A DNA stretch of 64,000 nucleotides from contig CM119265.1 in assembly GCA_051294375.1 (NCBI GenBank), forward strand, positions 24,211,118-24,275,117, given 5' to 3'. The translations under genes and the position numbers were made by a program. Shown here piece by piece: positions 1 to 11,955 of the stretch. Position 1 is the stretch's first letter. Each line of letters opens with the position of its first letter. The stretch is from Paraspadella gotoi. Taxonomy: Eukaryota > Chaetognatha. Below the pieces are notes generated by a model that was not told where the DNA came from, made no database searches, and saw nothing but the letters and a program-made list of their open reading frames with translations.

Positions 1-523
1 AAAATTGTCAACCAAATGTACAATTGTAATTGGCACTGTGGCAAGTAAGTGGGTTTGAGGACATTATAAACAATGTATGTACGATAAATGCAAAAAATTA
101 CGTTTCAAATTTCTACATGAGTGAAGTCAACCTTTGCATCCTCCCAATCTCTACCCAATCTCTACCCAATCTCTACCCTTTCTCTACCCATTCAGAGCCT
201 CATGGTGTAAATCTCCTTGCTACGTCAATCACAAATGCATCTGTGAATGTCCCAACCCTTGCGTGAAACGTCCATGCGCCGACTATCCGCCAAAGGACAA
301 CGGAAACCCCGATTATTGCAAACAGTGAGCCTGCAACTGCAGATGTAGATATCGCTGTCGGAAGATGATGTAATATTTTCATAATTGCAGCGCCGAATGC
401 GAAGGAGAGTACCGCTGGTGGTACCGCAAAGTCTGCGCAGAAACTTGCGGGGTCTGCAACGAGCTCCGGGGGAACGGTTGGAGCGGAAGCGGATATGAAG
501 AGGAGGATTGGAAGCGGAAATGA
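1..523 (+). CDS. 3' end of a secreted Cys-rich protein with a C-terminal ShKT domain (partial)
   Basis: Three exon pieces join in frame: 1-44 (5' cut by the window edge, donor GTAAGT), 196-324 (acceptor CATTCAG, donor GTGAGC) and 391-523 (acceptor AATTGCAG, stop TGA). Phases agree: AA+A at the first junction and CA+C at the second. The readable part is very Cys-rich. The last six cysteines follow the ShKT pattern: C-A-D, then Y-C, E-C, V-C, and T-C-G-V-C. The usual D after C1 and the TCGxC ending are both present. A second Cys cluster (CNWHCG, SWCKSPC, CICECPNPC) lies upstream. The tail after the domain is acidic/basic (EEEDWKRK). ShKT domains occur in many extracellular animal proteins (astacins, peroxidases, CAP proteins) and in potassium-channel blockers. 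The parent family cannot be told because the N-terminal part is outside the window. Secretion is inferred from the cysteines, since no signal peptide is visible. Confidence 0.7.
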
Positions 524-596
524 AGAGGATGAGAAGCGGAAATAAAGAGGAGGATTGGAAGCGGAAACGGAGAGTAAGGGGAGGCGTGTGAATTGA

Positions 597-668
597 AATA
601 AAGGAGTAGGGCGGAAGTGAAAATGGAGTTGAGAAATAGAAATGGATGAACAGAACAGGCCTAATAAA
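597..668 (+). terminator. Poly(A) signals of the ShKT gene
   Basis: Two AATAAA hexamers (597-602 and 663-668) follow the TGA at 521-523 within 150 bases, a normal distance for a short 3' UTR. Between them is purine-rich, weakly repetitive sequence (GGAAGCGGAAAT-like units from about 483). Confidence 0.45.
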
Positions 669-868
669 ACAATTTGTTAAAACGAATGTTTAAAAACCAA
701 AAAAAAACTAATTAACGTTTGTTAAATAAAATTAATTCTGTCGATTTGAACGTTTTTCTGATTTATTTTGATAAAAAAAAGAAACAAACTCAGGATCTTC
801 ATAATCAGGGTTGCAAGCGGCGATAAAATATTTAAAACATTTCAAGCTTTAATTGATTCACACAAAAG

Positions 869-870
869 TT

Positions 871-905
<35 letters not shown>

Positions 906-924
906 CTCCTCCCTCTCTCTCTCT

Positions 925-970
<46 letters not shown>

Positions 971-985
971 CTCTCTCTCTCCCTC
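869..985. repeat. (TTTC)n followed by (TC)n microsatellite
   Basis: A run of CTTT units passes directly into CT dinucleotides, forming a compound pyrimidine tract. Frames across it read poly-FLSF or SLSL and are not genes. It lies a few hundred bases past the poly(A) signals of the ShKT gene. Confidence 0.9.
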
Positions 986-3324
986 TTAAAATCTCAGCGT
1001 CCCTCGAACGAGCGAAAAGCTTCAGATACAATGAAGAAACAGCAGACGTTGAACTTTGCACGTTCAAGTTTTCTCTTCAACGCGGATCATAACTTGCGCG
1101 CAATTGGCTGCGACGTGGTTCTTACGTGCTACGTGTTAATTTCGTGCGAGATCAGTCCGTCGTTGAGTCATTAAATAAACAGGAATATATTCAACAATAT
1201 CAAAATTTATTTACGATAATACGCCGATTTTTTCATCTTCAAATTTATGCTAATCAGGTTGTTTTTAACGACTTTTTAAAACTCTTTTGCTCCCTGATTC
1301 GGGGGGGGGTCATAGGTCGTCCAATTTTTAAAGCTTTTTCACACATTTTTGGGCTCAGATTACCGCGTTTTCTGCATCTTCATATTATGGACCCTTCTAC
1401 AATCTACATTCATCAATTTCCAATATGTATTGTGTATGTAACCAATAATTTGAACATTCACCTCTCTCTGGGCCTTTGCCCCATTTTTTCTCGCCGGCCA
1501 ATCTGGCGATTTTTGCCGCTCATTTTCCCGGCGCCGATTTCGATTCACTTCTAAACTCTTTCGTTAAAAAAATCCTTTGCCTCACAGATTCACAGATTCA
1601 CGGATTCACCTTCGATTCACTCGCAAAACATTCACCGGCACAAAAACCCAATGGATTTTTTTTTTTTTTTTTTTTAATAAAAACGTGGATTTTCTCTTAA
1701 AAAAAAACCTGAGATTAAACAAACAGAAGGACGGGAGTGATGCGTGTCGGAGGAAGAGGGAGACAGAGTGAGCGAGAGTGAGAGCGAGAGATTGTGAGAA
1801 TTGAGAAGGCGCGGAAAAAAAATAGTAAGGCGACAATTAAAACTATTTTTTTTTTGAGCGAATGAAAAGAAGGAAAATAAATTAAAGTTACAAATCGATC
1901 GTCGAGTCTTCGGAGTCGCGTAAACTCGATCCCCAAACGAATTTTCAAAACTCAAAACTCAAACTCGACACAATCTTTTTCTTTTTCTTTTTTTTTTGGG
2001 TGTCACTTTTTTTTTTTTGTTCTTTCACAAATCGTTCAACAAATCAACTTCGACTTTCAGTTTCTCAACGACCTTTGATAAGTTTATTTAGTTTTTATGG
2101 TTCGATTTAGTTGTGAAAAATTAGAATTTATAATTAAATGCGAGAAAAGCTTCAATCCAAGAGTAGGGTTTAACACTTCATCGGTATTGTTAAACGCGGA
2201 AATACGTACATTAACCTTTAAACCAATATTAGAATATATCAATTTATTGACCAGTTGCGCATTGCTAAACGTAGAAATGCAATAGATAAGTTGTTTGAGT
2301 TACACCCTCTTTCGTGCATTTGGCGATTTAATATTTTTTCTGAGCCAATAAAGTCAGCCAACTGGTTTTGACTGAAACATCTTAACAGCCCGAAATAAAC
2401 TCGCTCTTTATTTAAAATCCAGTCGAACTTTAAAACTGTAAATTTCTCATCGAAACTCAAGCTTCTCAGATGTTTATTGTTTAATTAAACTTTCAACTTC
2501 TTTTTCCTGTTTCTTCAGAAAGATTAATCGACGACGACGACGACGACGCTTGACGATTGTAAAATTCTCCCTCGCGTCTCACGTCTCACGCTCCACGTTT
2601 CACATCGCAAGCCTCACCGATTTCGATCACATGACATCCCGAAGCTATGACGGTGCCACGGGAATTCACCGCAAAGTGACGGCGGATGTGAAAATCGGAT
2701 TATTAGTGATATGAACTAAAACAATTAACCAACTTCGTTTCGCGTCGATTACAATTGATGAAAAATAAATTACATTTTTAAAAAAAGTGACTTCTTGGAG
2801 ACTTTTAATGCAAACGAAATAAGAAGGACAACGCCAGGAATTTTCTTATGCGGTTTGCGTTTTGGTGAGTCGAACGTTTTTGTGCGAAGCTTCCTTTTTG
2901 ATTTGCTAATTTTTAATTGATTTGATGTTTTTCAAATTTGGTGTACGTCATGTGTATTTTATGCGGCATTTATAGGCGCGGTGTTAAAAAAATTAATTTT
3001 CCCAAATAATGCAGTATTTTGTTAAATTAAATTTAATAACTTTTTAAATTTAATTTAATAATCTTTTTAAATTTAATTTAAAAATATTTTTTACATTTTA
3101 AAACCTATTTTTTAGTTGTTTTGGTTCATGTCGTTCGGCAATGTCGTTTTGTCTAAGAGCAACAAGAAACAAACAAAAAGCAAAAAAAAACAACAACAAT
3201 GATAACAACCATAACAACAACAACCAACAACAACAACCATAACAACAGAATCGGGATTCTCTTGAAGATTTGTCGGGAAATCAAGGGGAGCGTTAAGTGG
3301 AAAGATGTGGTTAATCAATAAAAC

Positions 3325-3732
3325 ATCTTCATCATCATCATTATCATCATCATCATCATCATCAACAACATCATTATCTATCATCATCATCCTCATCATC
3401 AATCATCATCATCAACCACATCATTATCATCAACATCATTATATCATCAACATCATTATCATCATCATCACAATATCATCATTCATCATATCATCATCAT
3501 CATCAATCATCAACAACACCGACGTCCTCATCGGTATAATCACCATCTTTATCACAATCGTCTTATCATCCTCAATATCTTTTCATCATTGTTATCATCG
3601 TTCAAGATGCGAAGTTTTAACCTGTTCCTCAATTTATCTCACTTGATTTGTAATCAATTATCATAAGATTTTTTTATTATTATCTTGAGGGTTTCTTTCC
3701 TGCACTTTATCATCATATCGTCGTAGTAATCC

Positions 3733-3766
<34 letters not shown>

Positions 3767-3845
3767 TGTAAATTATCACATCTTAAGCATTATCATCATC
3801 ATCATCATAACATCATAAGCATTATCATTATCATCATCATCTTCT
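3325..3845. repeat. Imperfect (ATC)n microsatellite field
   Basis: About 500 bases of ATC/TCA trinucleotides broken by AAC, TTA and short unique pieces, with cleaner runs at 3325-3370, 3730-3770 and 3795-3845. The plus frame reads poly-Ser/His/Ile and the minus frame poly-Asp/Met. I treat these as repeat artefacts. Confidence 0.9.
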
Positions 3846-5019
3846 TCTAGTTTAAATCTATTTTTAAAAAACATTTAAGCATTTATTTAATAAAATTAAT
3901 CTTTTTCGTTTTTCTTCGATTTCTGCCTTAAAAAAATTCGGTAGGCGTGACTGACTCGATCTCTCGCCTTTGCCTTCAGCGAAAAACGTGAAAAAGAAAA
4001 AAAAACATTCAAATGTTGTTGCTGTTTTATTTATTTTTTTAATATAAATAATTTTTTTTTTTAATTTATTTTCTTCAAGATTAGAAATCGTTTTGAAAAT
4101 TTGACTCGTTGCGGCTTTCTTTGAATTTTTTTTTGTTGCAGGAATAATTTTTTACAAGAATTGTAATCACGTTTTTTTTTAATAGTTTTTTTATTATTCT
4201 AAAAATAGGAATTAAAGTTCAGCTCAGCTAAATTCCTTTTCATCAATGTCCTAAGAAAAAGAAAAAAATTCCGTTATTTTTAGTCATTCGGAGGCGTTAC
4301 TAGTCCTGATGAGACCGAAGGAAAAAAAACAAAAAACACAATTTACTTCAATGGAAAAAACAATTTTTTGCGTGCGGTTGAGAAAGTTTCCGGATCGATT
4401 CCCGTCCCTCATAGTCGTTCGCTGAAAATTCCTCGACCGTTTTTTTTCTCCGCTTTTCTGTCAACTTTTAAAATTTGTCCATCTTAACATTCAAGGTTCA
4501 AACTAATCCAAACTGTTTTCGAATTCGATCCAATCTTTTATCTTCCAATTAACCAAATCTCTTTTTGATTAAAAGTCGTCGCTTAACCCCGGATTCCTTT
4601 CGTCGGCTTTGGATAAACTGGTCCCTGGGGAAACGACGACGACGACGACGACAATAACAACGACGTCGACAACAACGACGAAAAAAGCAAACAACGGACG
4701 AAATCTTGTCGCCGTCGTCGTTCGTCGTTCGTCGTCGTCAGCTCAGCAGTCGTGATTTTCCTGCCAAATTATTTGTCGTGTTTTCGTTTTTTTGTTTTGT
4801 TCAAAACTGGGTTCCCGGTTTCTATTTTGTCTCAATTTTTTCCCGAGTTTTTAAGAACTCAGGACGAAATCTCAACCTTTTGTTTCTCGCGGCGAAAGTT
4901 GACGATTTTACGGCGAAATTCAAGACGAAGTCTTGCGACGAAATCTGAAAATGAAATCTAAGGACGAAATGTTTATCGTCAGCAATCAGTTTCGAAAACT
5001 GTTATCGCTTTTAGTCGTT

Positions 5020-5255
5020 CGTTGGTTCGTTGTTGGTTCGTTGTTGGTTTGTTGTTGGTTCATTGTTGGTTCGTTGGTTAGTTGTTGGTTCGTTGGTTCG
5101 TGTTGGTTCGTTGTTGGTTTGTTGGTTCGTTTTTGGTTCGTTGGTTTGTTGTTGGTTCGTTGGTTTGTTGTTGGTTCGTTGTTGGTTTGTTTTTTGTTCG
5201 TTGTTGGTTCGTTGTTGGTTCGTTGTTGGTTCGTTGGTTCGCTGGTTCGTTAGTT
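5020..5255. repeat. GGTTCGTTGTT-type minisatellite
   Basis: GTTGGTTCGTT and GTTGGTTTGTT units of roughly 8-12 bases are repeated in tandem for over 230 bases with interspersed C/T changes. The unit length varies, as expected of replication slippage. Open frames through it (LLVRCWFV-like) are low complexity. Confidence 0.9.
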
Positions 5256-5582
5256 CTTTGAAATTACGAAATTCTATATATTATTCGTTTTTACCCTTTA
5301 TAAGCGAAATGTTCATATTCGTCGTGTTTTAACCCTTTCTTTCTGTATTTTGTTTTATCCTCCGAAACGATTTAACTCTGGTTTTCGTGTCTCGTCTGTT
5401 TTTGTTTCTCTCGATTAAACCTGTTTTCTGTTTTCTCCCTTTATTTCTATTTCGTGTCTGTTTTCTCTCTTTCTTTCTATTTCGTGTCTGTTTTTTCTCT
5501 TTCGTGTCGTTGATCCGTCGTGGTTTGAACTTTTGGTGGAGTCGATTTGGTTTTTCGTTTTATGAGATTTTGGAGTTTTTTT

Positions 5583-6306
5583 GAAAATTAATCAATAAAT
5601 AAAGTTACATGTATGTAATTAATTATGTTAATTATTATTGTAGAAAATTAATAAAAGACTAAAAAAATTGGTAAGATAAATTTTATGTCTAATACCGATT
5701 TTGTCCTTTGTTACTTGCATGTAAACCTTCTCTGAAGATGAGAGATTAAAAATTATAAAGTCAAGATTTCTAGATTTTACTGTTTTTCTACGCAAATGAT
5801 TTAAATTTTTTTTTCAAATATCTGTTGGTGACTTATTCTGTCAAATGAAGTGAAGTCAAGTCATGTTGATTGTGTCGAGTCACGTCGGGTCGTGTTGGGT
5901 CTTTTCGAATCATGTCGAGTCATATCAAGTTGTGTCAAGTTGGGTCAAGTCATGTCGAGTCATTTCGAGTCGCGTCGTGTCATGTCGTGTTGAGTCGTGA
6001 TAAGTCTTTGGCTGAATTTCGTTTGAAAAAGAATTTTAATAAATAAATTTACATGTGTGTACTTAAATTAATTTTCTTTGTTTGTTGAAAATTAGTTAAA
6101 AACTAAAACAATGGGTAAATCTTATGTCAAACACCGATTTTTTCCTCTGTTACTTGCAAGTTAACCTGTAAATATGAGAGATTAAAAATTGACAAAGAAA
6201 GCCAAGATTGTTTCAATACATCGCATTTTAACTCAAATGGTTTTAAAATTTACAGACTCAATTTATTTTCCGTTTCTTTTCAGACATCCGTCGGTGACTT
6301 TCTTGA
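5583..6306 (+). repeat. Diverged tandem duplication carrying a decayed exon copy
   Basis: About 5583-5842 and about 6024-6306 are recognisably the same sequence. Both hold AATAAATAAA.TTACATGT, a shared CAGTTACTTG-like stretch (TGTTACTTGCA), GAGAGATTAAAAATT, and an ending resembling ATCTGTTGGTGACTT. In the right copy that ending is the start of the exon at 6284. In the left copy the matching acceptor CAG reads CAA (5815-5817), so the exon copy at 5818 is dead. A decayed 10-bp repeat separates the copies. Confidence 0.7.
5843..6005. repeat. Degenerate ~10-bp GTCGAGTCAT tandem repeat
   Basis: Units such as GTCGAGTCAT, GTCAAGTTGG, GTCGTGTCAT and GTCGGGTCGT follow each other about 15 times with substitutions but a nearly constant period. 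The array fills the space between the two halves of the diverged duplication. Confidence 0.8.
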
Positions 6307-6867
6307 GGAAGTGCGCGCCGAAAACAGTAAAAAATGGGTAAGTTTTTCTTTCTGCGTTCACAGTTTTTCTCAATTGATGTATTAAAGTAAATAAAAAATT
6401 AAGCTCTCAATAATTCCAATTGAAATGGTTACAAATTAAATATATATCAATTTATAGTATTTATCAAAAAAATTATTTCTTCAAAACTTCATGTCGACAA
6501 AGTTTTTAAATAAAAAAAAATGTTAAAACTTAACTAAAAGGGAAAATTAAAAACACAAAAAACTAAAAGCTGTCTACTTGTCAAAAAAGATGAGCGTTAT
6601 AAATTTTTTTTATTTTCAAAAGTTTTGATTGATTACGGTCAAACGAAAATAACCGTCCAAAAACTAAAACTACACTTTTACGAGTAATAAAAGTTCACTT
6701 TTTTTCCTCACTGATTACGATGAATTTTGTTTTATTATCTGCAAAAAAATAAAAATAAATTAAAAAACCTTCGTTTCTCTTTCTGCTCTGTGTCTTGTCT
6801 CGTGAGTCAGACTCGCGGAGCCAAGAAACTCAACTCGACATTTTTCCTGAACTGCTTTACATTCTCT

Positions 6868-6956
<89 letters not shown>

Positions 6957-8699
6957 CCTCCATCCAGACCTCCTCAGAACCTGAACTGAAAAAGAGAAAG
7001 AAAGAAAAAAGAAAAAAAAACTCGAATCAATTCCAGTTTTTAAACTCGAAACAACTCGTTTTCGTTTCTCCCGAATAAAGATTAAAAGAGAATCTAGTTT
7101 CTTTTTCTATTTCTTTCCTTTTTTTTGGCTCTTTCTTTAATTGCTCCTTTCTCTGAGGTCGAAGCGACTACAGTAATTTGTCGCCTCGCCCTTTTTTTAC
7201 TTTTGTCGGACATTACTATTTAGTTTCGATTCGTTATTTCGAATTTCGTTATAACAGGAAACTCCTGTGGCAAACAAAGAGGTAAAGATACTAGATTAGA
7301 TTCCGATTGCTGTGTTGTTGTTTTGGTTGTTATTGTTGTTGTAGTAACCGTCGTTGTCCAGGAGATGTTCTCTCTTTCGTTGTTGTTGTCGAATGCGAAA
7401 CAGAAACAGTTACGGATTTGTTTTGTTGCAAAACCGCAGATCTTGTTTTGTTTTTGTTACTAAATCGAAACAAATCAATGTATTGGAAAGAGAAGGAATC
7501 CTATAAACGTTTGTCTAGTAATTTTTTATGTTTTTGACCAAAAAATAAGAAATTTAAGAAAGATTAACTTAGTCCTGATAAAAAAGACTAAATAAACACG
7601 GTTAAAGCTAACTTCCAAACTAATATCTATGTGTTTTTACTGACCAAAAAAAATATTTTCATGTCTGTAATCGTTAATTTTTATTTGACAAAAAATCTCG
7701 AAATAAATTTTTTTTTCTCACTAAGCGTGGGAAAGTTGAATTCTTGTAAAGAACATCAGACAATTCTTTTTGGAGAATGAAATTCTTGACCAAGTCGCGA
7801 CGTGTTCTTTTTTTCGCTGAAATCTCATTTCGGTTTTATCAATACTATTTTTAAATGAATTAATATCTACAGTTTAGACAAAGAAAGTTTTTCAGAAAAA
7901 AAATTAATTCTTAAATAATTGAAACGATAATTAATTAATTTTTCTAGGCAACAAAATAATTTTTTTAAGCGCACCGAAAAAAAATATTTTAGTATTTTTA
8001 ACATTATATTATCATTCTTATTGTCATTATCATGATCATCGTCTATTTCATTTTCTTTTCATTTTCCGCATGATTGCTACTTTTGCTTTGATTATACCCC
8101 TTGCTTTTTTAGAAGCCCCGAGTGCCAAACGCCCCGGTTCTGCAGCAACCTCGTCCGCCGCAACTCTGCCACAACCAACCGCCAACCCTTCCGTCGATTC
8201 TAACTCCTCAGATCTGGACTCTGTCTTGGGGAAGCTAGATTTGGGAGGTATATTATCAACTAACAGTTTTGTCATATTGTATTCGACTTAAAAAAGAAAA
8301 GACTATTAAGTTATAAAAAAAAGCAGAAAATAACAAAAAATCAGAAACGGCTTCCAAGACAACAGGGTCCTAATTGATTGTGCAGTAACAAAACATACCT
8401 AAAAATTTACACCATTTTTACCAGCATGTTTCAACTAATCAGCTTTGTTTCGTTTTGTGACGTGTTCTCCCGCTATTTCTTTAACCCTCGAAAAAAAACC
8501 ATCCTTACAATTCCTCCGAAACCCTCCCAAAAAATATTTTATGAAAATATTGATAAAAAAAAATTATTATAAAACGCCGACTCGTCTTGATGCAGCAAAA
8601 AGTCAGCCACCAACATCCGCCGCAGCGCAGCAACAGCAGCAGCCTTTGAGCAAAAGCGCCAAACGGAGACTCAAGCGAAAACAGAAAAAACGTAAATAA
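6284..8699 (+). CDS. Unrecognised protein with Ala/Gln-rich linker and Lys/Arg-rich C-terminus (5' end unknown)
   Basis: The two terminal exons are well supported: 8113-8247 (acceptor CTTTTTTAG, donor GTATAT) and 8596-8699 (acceptor TTGATGCAG, stop TAA). They join in phase (G+CA). They encode APSAKRPGSAATSS..., a short acidic helix-like patch (DSNSSDLDSVLGKLDLG), a QQQQQ run and a basic end (LSKSAKRRLKRKQKKRK). Upstream, 6284-6337 (acceptor TTTTCAG, strong donor GTAAGT) reads TSVGDFLEEVRAENSKKW, and a 24-base piece 7258-7281 also has splice borders. The phase from these into 8113 does not fit: one leftover base is needed. An internal donor at 6327 (GTAAAA) or an unseen exon would fix it. The basic end resembles nuclear/nucleolar or RNA-binding tails (for instance the LSKTAKRNLKRKEK stretch of PYM), but the rest does not match. 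I do not recognise the protein. Confidence 0.5.
6861..6958. repeat. (CT)n microsatellite
   Basis: Nearly pure CT dinucleotides with single-base breaks, ending in CCCTCCCTCC. It lies in the intron after the exon at 6284-6337. Confidence 0.9.
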
Positions 8700-8902
8700 A
8701 CAAAAGACAAACGAAAAAAATGACTTAAAAATAAAAATGGGGAAATTTTAGCAGAGGCACGCAATACATGTCTTATTTTTTGGTTTAACGCTCTGCTAAA
8801 ATTTTCACTATATGTACAAATTATAATCATTTAATTATGTCATAAATTTCTACTAATTTTAACGAATAAAAACGAAAAAAAAAAAATAACCCTGTAGAGA
8901 AA

Positions 8903-11242
8903 ATGGCGGAGGCGGCGGCGAAGAAAACCGACAAAGCAGCAGCGGAGCCTTTAATTGCGGAGCCGGTAATCGGCCCGGCGAAGTCAACCGGCGCCGGATT
9001 TACGAGCGGATCTCTCCCACCGCCGCGTGGCCCCGCCCACGACGCCAGCGGCGCGAAAGGAGGCAAGAATGGCAGCGCTAAGATCAAAGCTAAGGGCGAT
9101 GCGGATGTCGAATCTAAAAGTGGCCCTAAAGGCGGTGCCAAAGTTGCGGAGCCAGTCATTGCGGAGCCGATCATCGGGCCTGCAAAATCCTCCGGCACGG
9201 GATACACCAGCGGATCTTTACCACCTCCGCGCTTTCCAATTCACGACGCTGGGGGCGCCAAGGGAGGCGCCAAGGGAGGCGCCAAGGGAGGCGCCAAGGG
9301 CGGTGCCAAGGTCAGCGCTAAGTCGGCGGAGCCTCTCGTCTCCGAACCCTTCATCGCGGAGCCAGTCATCGGCGCCGTCAAGTCTTCAGGCACAGGCTAC
9401 ACTGGAGGATCCCTTCCGCCGCTCCGCGCTCACGGTGCCGACAAAAGCGGCGCCAACGCCGCGGGGCCAAAGGGCGACGCCGGCGCCGCGATCGACGCCG
9501 TTGACGCCGCCGCTGACCACGCCGCCCCTGGGTCGTCGGCAAAAGGGAAGAAGAACAAGAAAAAGAACAAAAGCGGCGGGAAAGAGAGCGAAGTTGTTCC
9601 GGAAGTCGTCGTGGCGCCGATCGCCGCCTCCGGTACTGGATTTTCCCACGCGACGCTGCCGCCGAGTAATTTTCCGCCCAAAGCCGGAAAGTCGGAGGAG
9701 AAAGTCGTCAAGGGAAAGGCCTCGGCTCAGGAGAGTTCCGGCAAAGGTCATGGCAAAGGGCCGATCGTCGAGGAGCCGATTCTGATGCCGGGGAAATCGA
9801 CCGGAACAGGATATTCGTCGTCGTCTCTTCCGCCCTCGAATTTCGAGAAAAAAGTGGAATCGAAGTCGGCGAAAGATCAAAAGGTCGAAGCGCCGATTAC
9901 TCCAGCTGCTCCAATAGCTCCAGTAGAAAATATCATCGCCCCGAAATCGGGACACGGAACTGGGTTTTCCGATAAAACTTTGCCTCCTTGCAATTTCCCG
10001 AAAAAGGACGCGTCGAAACCGACCACCGGAAAAGGTTCCGATCACGAGGAAAAAATTCTCAGTCCCGTAAAATCCTCACAAGCTCACGCGGCTCCAGAAG
10101 CTCTAATAGCTCCAGTAGAAAACGTCATAGCTCCTAAATCCAGTCACGGTACAGGGTACTCCGATGCAACTCTGCCCCCATCTAATTTTCCTAAAAAAGA
10201 AGTCTCGAAACCGGGGGGGAAAACGACAGATCACGAGAAAGTCCCGAGTCCAGTGAAAACTTCACAGGCTCATGCAACGCCCGAATTATCTATCGCTCCA
10301 GTAGAAAACGTCATAGCGCCGAAATCTGGTCACGGTACTGGATTTTCCGATAAAACTTTGCCCCCGTCGAATTTTCCGAAGAAAGAGGCTTCGAAGAAAG
10401 GTCCCGTTGAGGAAAGTGTGCAACCGGTGAAATCCTCTCAGGTTCACGCGGCAGCAGCTCCAGCGGCGGCAGCTCTAGCCGCAGCGACGCCGCCGGCAAA
10501 ATCGAAAGAAGCGCCTCTCGTTTGCGAAGAAATTGTGGCGCCGAAATCATCGAAGGGGACAGGATTCTCTGACGCTACTTTGCCTCCAGCGAATTTTGAT
10601 AAGAAGGGACATGAAACAGGACATGGAAAAGATAAAAAGGGGCATGAAAAGGAAAAAACGGGGCATGGAAAAGATAAAAAGGACACAACTCCTCCTCCCA
10701 TCGAGGAAATGTTGATCCCTAAATCGAACACGGGGACAGGCTTCTCCGACGCCACACTCCCGCCTTCCAATTTCGGCAAAGCTCCGTCGACGCCGACGAC
10801 GACGACGACGCCGACGACGACGACGACGACGCCAGTGCCGACACCAACCCATTCAGCGCCTCTCAATTCCACGCCCATCAAAAAGGTCGAGGAGCCCATG
10901 ATTGCCGTCGCGAAAAATGCCACCAGCCAATCAGCGCCGGCGGTTAAGAGCCCTGCCAACCAATCAACGCCGGCCAAAGGCAAGCCCACCGATTCCAAGG
11001 CGCCGGAACCTCATCTCAAGTCGAAAGAGTCGACCGGCACCGGACATTCGGACAAAACTTTACCACCGGCGCATTTTGATAAGAGTCCGAGTCCGGACAA
11101 GACCGGTAAGACTCCCGTACCGGCGGCCAAAACGGCCGGAACCGCTGCAAAGAGCGCCGCTCCATCGACGGATCCAAAAGTGACGCCCAAGTCTAGTCAT
11201 GGCACCGGTTTCACTGACGGCTCTCTCCCTCCAGCGAAGCCT

Positions 11243-11281
<39 letters not shown>

Positions 11282-11293
11282 AAAAAGCATTAG
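8903..11293 (+). CDS. 796-residue single-exon protein of twelve GTG[FY]S..TLPP repeats; no family recognised
   Basis: One uninterrupted frame runs from ATG (AAAATGGCGG, with an in-frame TAA upstream at 8867-8869) to TAG at 11291-11293. The protein carries a motif of the form K-S-x-x-G-T-G-[FY]-[ST]-x-x-[TS]-L-P-P, usually followed by SNF or PR. It begins near residues 27, 95, 160, 239, 298, 348, 412, 474, 548, 607, 708 and 763. Most copies are preceded by an acidic/hydrophobic lead such as AEPVIGP or VENVIAP. Linkers are low complexity and rich in Ala, Lys, Gly, Ser and Pro: GGAK repeats at 118-135, a KKNKKKNK patch at 217-224, H/G/K repeats at 570-592, a Thr run near 632-643 and a Ser run at 781-791. 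There is no signal peptide or membrane segment and only two cysteines. It looks like a disordered scaffold presenting twelve short linear motifs. Function unknown. Codons are GC-rich at third positions, unlike the flanks. Confidence 0.85.
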
Positions 11294-11426
11294 CTTTTTT
11301 TCGCTCGATACTACACCCATACTCCGCTTATATTATATACATATTTAAAAACGCCCAACATTAGTTTATAATCGAGGAGATTTCGACGCTGAATCGCTAG
11401 TCAAAATTTAAAAAAAAAAAAAAAAA

Positions 11427-11432
11427 AATAAA
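11427..11432 (+). terminator. Poly(A) signal of the repeat-protein gene
   Basis: AATAAA lies about 135 bases after the TAG at 11291-11293. The preceding A-run makes the exact cleavage site hard to judge. Confidence 0.4.
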
Positions 11433-11955
11433 CAAATCTGTGATCGGAAGACCAAAGCAAAACTCAGGTACTAATCGATTAAAAAAAAAATATCGATAAA
11501 AATCTTCGATAAAATCGCAGTAGGAAAAAATATACACGAGCTTTTCTCCCACTCACCTCGCTTTTAGTGTGTACTAATTTAGAGTAGCACAACATGGTTT
11601 TCCGACAATGATTTTCAATGTCGCTGTTACTTTCTCACTATTAGGCGAGCCACAGTGTTTTTATTGACAAAGAATACTAGGTCATGAGAGCACTGTGCAT
11701 CGCTACTTTTTCATCACCCTGTATCATTAGTTTGGCATAAATTATTTCTGTACTAACACCACCGCTAGATTACTTTCTATTTATATATTCTTAATTTGGT
11801 ATATTTATAATCATTTTCGTATTAATACTGTCGTAAATTATTATCAAAACAAATCAATGTCAATCATATACTACAAACTACGTTGGCTAGTTAACTACAT
11901 TTTCTTGGTTTGTTTTGATTGGTTTCGATGTTTCCATAGCGTCTATGATTTTGTA

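Larger units (their letters stand above)
669..6283. other. Intergenic or 5'-intronic stretch without a supportable gene
   Basis: AT-rich DNA with poly-T runs, pyrimidine microsatellites, (ACG)n near 2530 and 4640, a long (ATC)n field and GGTTCGTTG minisatellite. Reading frames here are short or made of repeats. The 5' exons of the gene ending at 8699 may lie in this stretch, but I could not pick any with confidence. Confidence 0.5.

Noticed and set aside
768-1092. Overlapping open frames reading [14 protein letters not shown] or EREREREK around pyrimidine tracts (here and at 6727-6989, 15402-15918, 21442-21645, 25514-25827, 48449-48904, 53868-54232)
   Set aside because: They are translations of (CT)n and (TTTC)n microsatellites in all frames, with no splice or conservation support.
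9386-10998. Long minus-strand frames opposite the repeat-protein gene
   Set aside because: They mirror a GC-rich plus-strand coding sequence; the plus frame has the repeated motif, the start and the stop, so these are shadows.
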